NCBI RefSeq assembly: GCF_001953885.1
Contig: NZ_MQUS01000002.1
Span: forward strand, 429,754-493,753
DNA: 64,000 bases
Source of the DNA: Streptomyces sp. IMTB 2501
Lineage (GTDB): Bacteria > Actinomycetota > Actinomycetes > Streptomycetales > Streptomycetaceae
Direction: 5' to 3'
The notes below the pieces were generated by a model. That model did no database searches. It had not been told where the DNA came from and worked only from the letters and a program-made list of their open reading frames with translations. Of the stretch, positions 1 to 7,367 are shown one piece after another. How positions within the stretch are numbered: position 1 is the first letter of the stretch; each line of letters starts with the position of its first letter. Made by a program: the position numbers and the translations under genes.

Positions 1-370
1 CCGGCGGGACGACCCGATGGGTCTCCCGCAGGAACGCGGCGACCGTGGGCGCCCAGGCGAACACCACCGCGTGGTGCCGGCTGCCGTCCGGCCGGATGTC
101 TCCGAGGAACTCCATGCGCAGTTCGTGCCACCCACCGGTCGCGGCCGGCCGCAGCCGCACGTCCCCGGCGCCGACCGGCCGGAGCAGACCGTCGGAGAGC
201 ATCTCCCGGTCCAGCCGCCAGCAGGCCAGCACCCGGCCGTCGTGGCCGAAGACCGCCGTGACGGCGAACGGGTCCGCGGCGTCGTACCGGAGATGGGCGA
301 ACACGGAACACCGGCCGGTGCCTTCCGCGTGCAACTGCACCACCAGGGTCGTGTGCACGAACGAGTTCAC
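1..370 (-). CDS. SsgA-like (SALP) sporulation/cell-division protein, 3' end beyond window
   Basis: Reading the minus strand from a GTG at 370 gives about 123 residues that run off the left edge. The pattern fits the SsgA-like proteins of sporulating actinomycetes: an N-terminal strand (NSFVHTTLVVQL), the core LRYDAADPFAVTAVF, then REMLSDGLLRPVGAGDVRL and FLRETHRVVPP. Family members are about 130-145 residues, so only the last few residues are missing. SALPs control septum placement and peptidoglycan maintenance during sporulation. Which paralogue this is cannot be told. It is the last gene on this side and is read in the same direction as its upstream neighbour, about 60 bp away. Confidence 0.8.
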   Translation of the reverse strand, partial: MNSFVHTTLVVQLHAEGTGRCSVFAHLRYDAADPFAVTAVFGHDGRVLACWRLDREMLSDGLLRPVGAGDVRLRPAATGGWHELRMEFLGDIRPDGSRHHAVVFAWAPTVAAFLRETHRVVPP

Positions 371-430
371 GCGAGGGCCTCCGGCGACGATCGGCTCACG
401 TTCCTTACGTACCCGTGCCGCCCGGACAGC

Positions 431-1471
431 TCACTCCTGCGACGGATTCCGGCCGGCTCCGCGCAGCGCGGCCAGGCAGCTGCCGATGGCCTGCTGGAGT
501 TCCTCCAGCCGCTGGACCATGTCGTCCTCGTAGAAGTCCTGGGCGTCGTCGAAGGTCAGCTCCTCGAACGCCCTGGTCGCCTTGTGCAGGCTGCTGTAGA
601 ACTTCGTCCGCCGCTCCTGGACGCGCAGTTCGGGGTCGGCCTCGACCGTCTCGGCGACGAGCGACTTCATGGTGTCGTAGGCCTCGGTGGCCCACTCGCC
701 GGTGTCCTCGCCGTCCTCCAGTTCGTCGATCAGCGACAGATGGCGCTCGGCCTCCTCGCGCAGCTCGGTCGGTGCCTCGACGGTCTGTCCGGCCGGCGTC
801 TTGATCTGGCCGGACTCGGCGATCTGGCGGACGTAGCCGATCCGGTCCGCGGCCCGGCTCTCGGTCGCGACGGCCTTCTTCAGGTCGTCGGTCCGTACGA
901 CGTCACGCGCCAGCTCCGCCTGCAGCTCGGGGTCCTCCCGCACCCGGTCGAGCAGGGCGGAGCGGGCCGCGCGGGCGGTGGAGGGGTCGGCGAGGATCGC
1001 GGCGCGCAGCGCGGTCGGGTTCTCGGCGACCTCCAGGGCCTTGGTGGGGCGGATGCCCTCGGCCTCGGCGGCCTCGGCGATCGCGGTGCCGCGCTCGGAG
1101 GTCGCGCTGGTGCGGGAGACGTAGTAGCTCAACCACACGTCCGCGTCCGGCAGGTCGACCTCCTGACCGGGCTGCAGGGCCTCGAAGTGCGGCACGAGTC
1201 CGTCGTCGGCGGCCCGGTCCCAGGCCTTGTAGTAGCGCATGACCCGCTCCGGGGAGCAGTCGGCCAGCTGGGCGAACTCCTTCGCCGACACCTTCGGCGT
1301 CTCACCGGCGGCCTGCCCGCCGGGCCGCACACTGCGGGCCACCATCAGCGCGAAGGACCAGCCTCCGGTGCGCGCGTAGACGCCGAACTCGCGGGCGTCG
1401 CGCGCCACGAGGTCGGACAGCGGCTGGGCGGCCGGGGCGGACGTCTCGGACGGGTCGATGACCAGGGTCAC
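431..1471 (-). CDS. Unrecognised 346-aa protein with a helix-turn-helix-like segment
   Basis: I do not recognise this protein. The GTG at 1471 is preceded by GGAGAG at good spacing and opens VTLVIDPSETSAP. Residues about 60-90 (VSAKEFAQLADCSPERV, then MRYYKAWDRAA) look like a helix-turn-helix, and the remainder is charged and helical (EDPELQAELARDV, LREEAERHLSLIDELEDGED), with likely coiled coil near the C terminus. No signal peptide or membrane segment is visible. A DNA-binding or nucleoid-associated role is inference only. The reading frame stays open upstream into the neighbouring kinase-like gene, but the ribosome-binding site favours the shorter start. Confidence 0.7.
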   Translation of the reverse strand: MTLVIDPSETSAPAAQPLSDLVARDAREFGVYARTGGWSFALMVARSVRPGGQAAGETPKVSAKEFAQLADCSPERVMRYYKAWDRAADDGLVPHFEALQPGQEVDLPDADVWLSYYVSRTSATSERGTAIAEAAEAEGIRPTKALEVAENPTALRAAILADPSTARAARSALLDRVREDPELQAELARDVVRTDDLKKAVATESRAADRIGYVRQIAESGQIKTPAGQTVEAPTELREEAERHLSLIDELEDGEDTGEWATEAYDTMKSLVAETVEADPELRVQERRTKFYSSLHKATRAFEELTFDDAQDFYEDDMVQRLEELQQAIGSCLAALRGAGRNPSQE

Positions 1472-1568
1472 GGATGACTCTCCTGCAAAGGTGTTCAAAG
1501 GATGCTCGAAGGCTTGAGGAACCACACCCGGAAGCGGGCGCGGACAGGAAAGCCTATCCGGGCCTCGG

Positions 1569-3146
1569 TCAGTCCCCTGAAGCCCGGAAGGTCTGCAGGA
1601 ACGTCTTGAGCGCCAACTGGTCGGCCGCGTCGTCCCAGACCGCGGCCGGGGTGGTGAAGCGCAGGGAGAAGGCGTCGCCGCCGCCCAGCAGGAAGCCGCG
1701 CCCGAAGGTGTGCACGCGCGCGTACCCCGTCCCCGCCAGCCACTCCAGGTCGGCGGCCTTGTGCCCCTGGTAGGTGGTGGCGCGGACATTTCCGACGCGC
1801 TGGTAGCCGGGGAGCCGCTCCAGCTCCGGTTCGACGTCGCCCTGCCAGACGGCGACCGGGTCGGGGCCCACGTGCTCGCTGTGCGTGACGGCGAGCGTGG
1901 GGGAGGCGCCACCGTGGCCGAAGGTGATGCGGTAGGCGTCCGTGGCGCGCTGGGTCGTCAGCCGCTTCCAGCCGGCGGGCAGGGCGACGGAGAAGCCCTC
2001 CGGGGCGGTGTAGCGGCGGTAGCCGGCCGGCAGGGCGGGCCGGGTTGAGGCGCTCGGCGTGGGGCTCGCGGAGGGTGTCGCGGTGCCGCCGCCGCTCCGG
2101 CCGGTGGACGTGGCCGAGGCAGTGGCGTGGTCCGGTGCCTGTGCGGTGCCGGTGCCCGGCAACTCGTGGGTCGCGGCCAGGACGGCGGCGGCGACCGTGA
2201 CGAAGGCCAGCGCGGTACCGGCCGCCAGAACACGTCTGCTCGGCTCCCGGCCCGACTCCGCTCCAGTGAGACGCACTCCCCGGTACGCGCCGCGCAGCCG
2301 GGGCCGGGGGGCCGGCTGCCGGTCGGCGTCGGTCTCCTCGTCCAGGGTCCGGATCAGCGCCTCGCGGACCACCGGCCGGGTCAGCCGTTCCCGCGAGTTC
2401 TTCCGCAGAAGCCCCTGCACGGCCTGGGCGAGCGGGCCCGCGCGCAGCGGAGTGCGCAGCGGCAGCCGGTCCACGGCCTTCAGGGTGGCGTCGGGCCTGC
2501 CCCGGTCCCGGAACGGCGGCCGGCCCTCCACCATCGTGTAGAGCAGCGCACCCAGCGCCCACAGATCGGCGGCGGGCCCGACGCGCTCGTCGCGGGCCTG
2601 CTCCGGCGAGGCGTACGACGGAGCCGTGAGCCGGGGCACCAGGGTCGTGCCGGCCAGCCCGAACCCGGCGACGACGACCGGGCCGCTGTTGCGCACGAAG
2701 ACCTGGCCGGGGCTCAACTCGCCGTGGGTGATGCCCTCGTCGTGTGCGGCCTGGAGCACATCGAGCAGCTCCAGACCGATCCGGGCCGCCCGCACCGGGT
2801 TGAACGCGCCCTCGCGGTCGAGGAGTTCGGAGAGCGGTGTGCCGTCGATCCACTCGGTGACCGTCCACAGGGTGCCGGCCTCCACCACCGCGTCGACGAC
2901 CGTGGCGACCTGGCCCGGACACAGCAGCCGCATGGTCTCCGAGGTTCGCACGACGCGGGCCGTGATCCGGCGCGCGGTGTCGTCCGCGGCAGGCTCCGGC
3001 AGGGCGGTCTGGGCCACCAGCCGGGGCTGCCCCGCCGCCACGTCCTCGGCGTACCACCACAGGCGGTTCGTCTCGCGGGCGAAGACCTCCAGGAGCCGGT
3101 ACCGTCCGGCGACCAACTCATGTGCGGAGACGTGCGCCTTGACCAT
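1569..3146 (-). CDS. Membrane-anchored Ser/Thr pseudokinase
   Basis: This 525-aa protein has a PknB-like N-terminal fold (residues about 14-270), a single membrane helix near 312-332, a Ser/Thr/Pro-rich spacer and an extracytoplasmic C-terminal domain of about 125 residues. The kinase motifs are degraded. The VAIK lysine region reads RLVAQTALPE with no lysine, the catalytic HRDLKPxN loop reads HGELSPGQV (141-149), and DFG reads GFG (161-163). The APE-like SYASPEQ and DLWALG motifs remain. It is therefore probably a non-catalytic signalling or sensing protein. ATG at 3146 was chosen because AGCGAGGG sits at correct spacing; another ATG lies at 3152. Enzymatic inactivity is inferred from the missing residues. 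Confidence 0.85.
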   Translation of the reverse strand: MVKAHVSAHELVAGRYRLLEVFARETNRLWWYAEDVAAGQPRLVAQTALPEPAADDTARRITARVVRTSETMRLLCPGQVATVVDAVVEAGTLWTVTEWIDGTPLSELLDREGAFNPVRAARIGLELLDVLQAAHDEGITHGELSPGQVFVRNSGPVVVAGFGLAGTTLVPRLTAPSYASPEQARDERVGPAADLWALGALLYTMVEGRPPFRDRGRPDATLKAVDRLPLRTPLRAGPLAQAVQGLLRKNSRERLTRPVVREALIRTLDEETDADRQPAPRPRLRGAYRGVRLTGAESGREPSRRVLAAGTALAFVTVAAAVLAATHELPGTGTAQAPDHATASATSTGRSGGGTATPSASPTPSASTRPALPAGYRRYTAPEGFSVALPAGWKRLTTQRATDAYRITFGHGGASPTLAVTHSEHVGPDPVAVWQGDVEPELERLPGYQRVGNVRATTYQGHKAADLEWLAGTGYARVHTFGRGFLLGGGDAFSLRFTTPAAVWDDAADQLALKTFLQTFRASGD

Positions 3147-3352
3147 GGTCATCCCTCGCTGGAAACCCCTGTTGTGTGTCTCACAGTGGGTACGGGGCGC
3201 ATGCGGGGGTGCGTTCAAAGAATCCGCGACTCGGGTGTCGATCCTGCCTTTCATTCAATTCTTCGAAAGGGCTTGCGAGTTTGCGATGGCCGCACCCGGC
3301 GGTTGTTCGACCTGCGGGTAACCGAGGGTAAATGGCCGGGCGCGGCCGCGTC

Positions 3353-4318
3353 TCACAGCAGTCCGAACCGGTCGGCCCAGCCGGTGAGTTCGCGCGGGGT
3401 CGTATTGCCGCCGCAGACCACGAGTCCGATCCGGGCACCGTCGCCGATCCGGGCCACCACCTGCCGGGCCGCCGGCAGCAGACAGCCCGCGGCCGGTTCG
3501 GCCCAGACCTTGGCGTGCTCGGCGAGGTCCAGACAGCCCTGCACCGCTTCCCGGTCCGGGACCACCAGCACCTCCTCGACCAGCGCGGACACATGGTCGT
3601 ACGTCAGCTGGGACACGGAGGGCGCGCTGAGCGTGGTGACCAGGGACGACAGGGGCACCGGCACCGGTCCGCCCGCCTTCAGCGCGCCGGACATGGCCTC
3701 GGCGCCCTCGGTCTCCACGCCCCACACGCGCACCCCGGGACGCCTGGCGGCGAGGGCCGCCGCGATCCCTGCGATCAGCCCGCCGCCCCCGATGCTGACG
3801 ACGACGTCCGTCAGCGCCCCGTCCTCGGCGTCTTCGGCCAGCTCCAGCCCGACCGTGCCCTGCCCGGCGATCACCAGCGGGTCGTCGAACGGGTGGACCA
3901 GGGTCAGCCCCTCGTCCCGCAACCGCGTCACCAGCTGGAACGCGCTGTCCATGCCGTCGGTCAGCCGCACCGACGCCCCCGCCTCCTCGGCGAGCGCGAG
4001 GGAACGCGCGGGCGCGGTTCGGGGCATGACCACGGTCGCCTTCACCTCAAGGGCGGCGGCCATCACCGCGAGGGCGATGCCGTGGTTGCCGCCGCTGACC
4101 GCGACCACGCCCGCCGCACGCTCGGCCTCGCTCAGCGACAGCAGCTTCGCCGTCGCCCCGCGGGCCTTGAAGGAGCCGGTGCGCTGGAGCAGTTCGAGCT
4201 TGGCGGTGACCGGGACGCCGAGCAGTGCGGTCAGGCCCGGGGCGGCCACGGTCGGCGTCCGTACGACATGTCCGGCGATCCGTTCCGCCGCGGCTTCGAT
4301 CTCCTTGATGCCGATCAA
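3353..4318 (-). CDS. PLP-dependent threonine/serine dehydratase
   Basis: A 321-aa fold-type II PLP enzyme. The cofactor lysine lies in TGSFKARGA (K51), the substrate/cofactor loop is SGGNHG, and the phosphate-binding glycine loop is SIGGGGLIAG. It lacks a C-terminal ACT regulatory domain, so it resembles catabolic threonine ammonia-lyases or serine racemase/dehydratases rather than feedback-controlled IlvA. It should deaminate L-threonine or L-serine to the 2-oxo acid. The TTG at 4318 follows GGAG with a 4-nt spacer; an earlier in-frame start at 4393 would add residues with no family resemblance. It is a single gene in its orientation, with about 100 bp to the polyprenyl synthetase upstream. 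Confidence 0.88.
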   Translation of the reverse strand: MIGIKEIEAAAERIAGHVVRTPTVAAPGLTALLGVPVTAKLELLQRTGSFKARGATAKLLSLSEAERAAGVVAVSGGNHGIALAVMAAALEVKATVVMPRTAPARSLALAEEAGASVRLTDGMDSAFQLVTRLRDEGLTLVHPFDDPLVIAGQGTVGLELAEDAEDGALTDVVVSIGGGGLIAGIAAALAARRPGVRVWGVETEGAEAMSGALKAGGPVPVPLSSLVTTLSAPSVSQLTYDHVSALVEEVLVVPDREAVQGCLDLAEHAKVWAEPAAGCLLPAARQVVARIGDGARIGLVVCGGNTTPRELTGWADRFGLL

Positions 4319-4420
4319 GGTGCTCCACCCTTCCGGCGCGGGGGTGTGGGCCGCGCCGATCGCACCCTGGCCCGCGCGGACGGCCGGGGTCAACTCGGTT
4401 TCACCGGTGACCGCGTGTGG

Positions 4421-5440
4421 TCACAGCTCCCGGTCCACCAGATGGTCCAGCAGCCGGCGCAGGTCCCCGGCCGCGCCTGCGGCCAGCGGCGCCCGCGCGA
4501 GCAGCTCCCGGGCGGCGGCCGTGTGCGCCCGGGCCTCGGCCAGCGCCGCCGTACGGCCGCCCGCCGCCTCGATCAGCACGGCGGCCTCCGCGGCCCGCCC
4601 CGGCGTGTCGAGCAGCTCGGGCAGCCCATGGGCCTTCGGGGAGCCGAGTGCGGCCAGCACGGGGTACGTCTTCTTGCGCTCGCGCAGATCGCCGCCCACG
4701 GGCTTGCCGGTGACCGCCGGGTCGCCCCACAGGCCCAGCACGTCGTCGACCAGCTGGAAGGCGACGCCGAGATGCCGTCCGGCCCGGTCCAGCGCGCCGG
4801 CCGTGGTCTCGTCGGCCCCGCCGAGCACGGCGCCCAGCGCGGCGGCACAGCCCAGCAGCGCGCCCGTCTTGCCCTCCGCCATCGCCCGGTACTCGCCCGG
4901 TGTCACCCGCTCCGGGCCGGTGCACGGCCGGGTGGCGAACAGCAGGTCGTCGGCCTGCCCTCGCACCAGATCGGCGAGCGCCGCGGACAGCAGCCGTACG
5001 GCGTCGGCCCCCTGCGGCACGGTGGCGAGGGTCTCCACCGCCAGCGCGAACAGGGCGTCACCGGCGAGCACCGCCGGGCCCGTGCCGTACGCCTTCCACA
5101 CTGCGGGGCGCCGGCGCCGGGTCGGGTCGCCGTCCATGATGTCGTCGTGCAGCAGCGAGAAGGCATGCACCAGTTCCACCGCCACCGCCGCCGGGACACC
5201 GGCCCGCCCGTCGGCGCCCGCCGCCTCGGCGCCGAGCACCGCCAGCGCCTGCCGTACGCCCTTGCCGCCGGGCGCGGCGGCGGGCGCCCCGCCGACCTCG
5301 CACCAGCCGAAGGAGTACGCAGCCATCTCGGCCACCCACGGATGCAGCCGGCCCACCGCCTCCCGCAGCGCGGGCCGCACCAAGTCCCGGCATCTGGCGA
5401 GGACTTCGGGCGCCGACGGCGGGGCCTGTGTCGCGGTCAT
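4421..5440 (-). CDS. Polyprenyl (isoprenyl diphosphate) synthetase
   Basis: A 339-aa trans-isoprenyl diphosphate synthase. The first aspartate motif is LLHDDIMDGD (about 97-105) with a following RRRRPA basic patch, and the second is FQLVDDVLGLWGD (about 228-240). KTGALL and GGDLRERKKTYP are also typical. It condenses isopentenyl diphosphate with allylic diphosphates; chain length cannot be read reliably. The second motif is DDVLG rather than DDxxD, as in many actinobacterial enzymes. Its ATG overlaps the stop of the upstream TPR gene (ATGA), so the two are translationally coupled. No terpene cyclase lies nearby, so the product is probably a quinone side chain, lipid carrier or carotenoid precursor (inference). 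Confidence 0.9.
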   Translation of the reverse strand: MTATQAPPSAPEVLARCRDLVRPALREAVGRLHPWVAEMAAYSFGWCEVGGAPAAAPGGKGVRQALAVLGAEAAGADGRAGVPAAVAVELVHAFSLLHDDIMDGDPTRRRRPAVWKAYGTGPAVLAGDALFALAVETLATVPQGADAVRLLSAALADLVRGQADDLLFATRPCTGPERVTPGEYRAMAEGKTGALLGCAAALGAVLGGADETTAGALDRAGRHLGVAFQLVDDVLGLWGDPAVTGKPVGGDLRERKKTYPVLAALGSPKAHGLPELLDTPGRAAEAAVLIEAAGGRTAALAEARAHTAAARELLARAPLAAGAAGDLRRLLDHLVDREL

Positions 5441-6477
5441 CGGGCCACCGCCGCAACCAGGCCGAACTCCTCCTGGGCCCGGGCCACCATCTCCCGGGCG
5501 TGCTTCAGTCCGCTCCGCTCCAACGTCCGTGCCAGGTCGGCGAGTTCGTCCGCCGTCTCCACGCGGTCCCGGCCCAGCTGCGCCAGCGACTTCGCCAGGC
5601 CCAGCCGGGCCAGCGCCTCGCCGCGCGGCTCGCTCATCGCGCGGAACTCCTGCAGCGCGAGCTGGTACAGGTCCCGCGCCTCGGCATAACGCCCGGCGCG
5701 GTACAGGACGTTGCCGCGCATCTTGTGGTTGTAGGCGAGCGCGCTGGAGAGGTTCATCGTGCGGCAGCCGGCCTCCGCCCGGGACAGCAGTTCCAGCGCC
5801 CCCTCGGTGTCCTTGTCGCGCACCGAGAGGATGTCGGCGAGCCCGCGCAGCGCCCAGGCGTGCCCGCGCCGGTCCTCCGCCCGCTCGGCTATCTCCGCCG
5901 CCTCCTCGAACAGTGCGTACGCCCGGTCGTGGTCGCCGGTGTTGCGGTGCATCTGCGCGATGCCCTCCAGCGCCCACACGGTGTGCCGGGCCTCACCGCG
6001 CCTGCGTGCCTCGGCCAGCAGCTGCTCGTGCAGCCGGCCGACCGCCGCGTAGTCGCCCTGGATCCGGCCGGTCTCCGCGAGGCCGGCCAGCGAGTAGCCG
6101 CGGACGACGACGTCCCCGCCGCGCTCGCCGAGCTCGGCCGCTAGCCCCAGCAGCCGCCAGGCCAGCGGGAAGGCCCCGCGCTGCCGGGCGAGGGTGCCGC
6201 CGCTCCACAGGGCCCATGCCATCGCCGCGGTGTCGCCGGCCGCGCGGGCGGCGCGGTAGCTCGCCTTCCAGGCCCGGTCCGCGTCTCCCACGTGGCCGAG
6301 CCGCCGGTGCGCCTCGGCGACGGCCAGCCCGCAGCGGGCCGCCTCGGCGGGGCGCCCGGACCGCTCGGCCTCGCGCAGCTTCTCGGTGCCCTCCGCCAGC
6401 ACATCGACCAGCGAGGAGTTCACGGACAGGGTGGTCAGGGCGCCCTGGTACTCCGGGGCGAAGGCCTTGCCGTACAT
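5437..6477 (-). CDS. TPR-repeat protein coupled to polyprenyl synthetase
   Basis: A 346-aa all-helical protein built of tetratricopeptide-like repeats. Recurrent patterns include AWALWSGGTLARQRGA, RGYSLAGLAETGRIQGDY, TVWALEGIAQMHRNTGDHD, AWALRGLADILSVRDKD and YNHKMRGNVLYRAGRYAEA. It has no signal peptide and is presumably a cytoplasmic scaffold or regulator. ATG at 6477 was preferred over 6495 because AAAGG precedes it at sensible spacing. The stop codon overlaps the downstream polyprenyl synthetase start by 4 bp, which implies co-translation and a functional link that I cannot name. A direct repeat lies immediately upstream of its start. Confidence 0.8.
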   Translation of the reverse strand: MYGKAFAPEYQGALTTLSVNSSLVDVLAEGTEKLREAERSGRPAEAARCGLAVAEAHRRLGHVGDADRAWKASYRAARAAGDTAAMAWALWSGGTLARQRGAFPLAWRLLGLAAELGERGGDVVVRGYSLAGLAETGRIQGDYAAVGRLHEQLLAEARRRGEARHTVWALEGIAQMHRNTGDHDRAYALFEEAAEIAERAEDRRGHAWALRGLADILSVRDKDTEGALELLSRAEAGCRTMNLSSALAYNHKMRGNVLYRAGRYAEARDLYQLALQEFRAMSEPRGEALARLGLAKSLAQLGRDRVETADELADLARTLERSGLKHAREMVARAQEEFGLVAAVAR

Positions 6478-6497
6478 ACGCGCCTTTCTATGCACGA

Positions 6498-6518
6498 CGT
6501 GTATACATCGCGTGTATA
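6498..6518 (-). promoter_or_regulatory. Direct repeat upstream of the TPR/polyprenyl synthetase operon
   Basis: On the minus strand TATACACG occurs twice with a 13-bp period (plus-strand CGTGTATA at 6498-6505 and 6511-6518), 20-40 bp before the TPR start. The AT-rich copies stand out in this GC-rich DNA and could be a -10 region or an operator. This is position-based inference only. Confidence 0.35.
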
Positions 6519-6531
6519 GGGTGGGGGAAAT

Positions 6532-6558
6532 ACGCCCCGGCCGAAGGGACCGGGGCGT
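6532..6558 (-). terminator. Hairpin downstream of the AIM24 gene
   Basis: Perfect 9-bp arms ACGCCCCGG and CCGGGGCGT with a 9-nt loop, about 75 bp past the AIM24 stop codon in its direction of transcription. There is no T-tract, as is common for Streptomyces terminators. Confidence 0.55.
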
Positions 6559-6633
6559 GTCGGTCTGTTACCGATCAAGACGCAGGTACGGCGAGGGGGG
6601 TTGCCCGTGTGGTGTGGGTCACCGTGTGAAGGG

Positions 6634-7320
6634 TCAGTGCTGCTGGGCCTTCTGCGGGGTCAGCTCACTCGGCCGTACCACCACGAAGCCCTCGCCCTGG
6701 AGCATCAGCTGCACGGCTTCCCCCGAACCGCCGCGCAGCATCGAGCCGATGGACTGGGATCGGTGCAGCGAGGTCTGCAGATGCGCGGTCCAGCCGACCA
6801 CCGCGTCGGTGTCGACGTACACCGGGGACTGTGCGGAGACCGGGATGACCAGCGGGTTGCCCTCGCAGACGAGACCGAGCCGGCCCTGTCCGCTGAACAC
6901 GCTGTTGAACAGGCCGCCGCCGGCGATACCCGAGCCCTTCACCGTCCTGATCTCGTACGACAGTGAGGCGTCGAAACACAGGACGTTGCGGCCGTTGACC
7001 GTGAACTGGTCACCGGGCTCGACCTCGACGATGAAACAGTTCTGCGCCTCGTGCGCGAACCAGGCCTCGCCCTGGCCGCGCACCGCCATCAGAGGCAGCC
7101 CCTCTCCGGTGACCGCACGCTTCAGCATGCCGCCGACGCCCTGGCCCTTGCGCTCGAACCTGAGGTCGCCCCGGTGGGCGACCATCGCGCCCTGGCGGGC
7201 GTACATCTCACCGCTCACGGCGTACCTGATGCACTTGGCGTTCTCGACGGACATGCCCGGCTCCACGGCCGGCCGCACCACGTGCGCACTGGAAAAGAGG
7301 TCACCCTTCATGCGGGGCAT
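6634..7320 (-). CDS. AIM24 family protein
   Basis: A 228-aa protein of the AIM24 / TspB-like beta-helix family, widespread in actinomycetes and often found beside TerD-type genes. Family landmarks are KCIRYAVSGEMYARQGAMVAHRG (read in two parts: an early KxI...GEMYA and a GAMVAHRG), GEGLPLMAVRGQGEAW, GDQFTVNGRNVLCFD and GGGLFNSVFSGQGRLGL. There is no signal peptide. The biochemical role of bacterial AIM24 proteins is not established. Start ATG 7320 has GGGA four bases upstream; ATG at 7311 is an alternative. It is co-directional with, and 47 bp upstream of, the TerD-CAP fusion gene. Confidence 0.82.
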   Translation of the reverse strand: MPRMKGDLFSSAHVVRPAVEPGMSVENAKCIRYAVSGEMYARQGAMVAHRGDLRFERKGQGVGGMLKRAVTGEGLPLMAVRGQGEAWFAHEAQNCFIVEVEPGDQFTVNGRNVLCFDASLSYEIRTVKGSGIAGGGLFNSVFSGQGRLGLVCEGNPLVIPVSAQSPVYVDTDAVVGWTAHLQTSLHRSQSIGSMLRGGSGEAVQLMLQGEGFVVVRPSELTPQKAQQH

Positions 7321-7367
7321 GGTGTCCCGGAGGATGTCATTCCGCCAAGATCACGGAACGTGCCCGG

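Noticed and set aside
2127..6629. 1500-aa plus-strand open frame
   Set aside because: Antisense shadow of the pseudokinase, dehydratase, polyprenyl synthetase and TPR genes; composition is Arg/Pro/Gly/Ser-rich with no domains.
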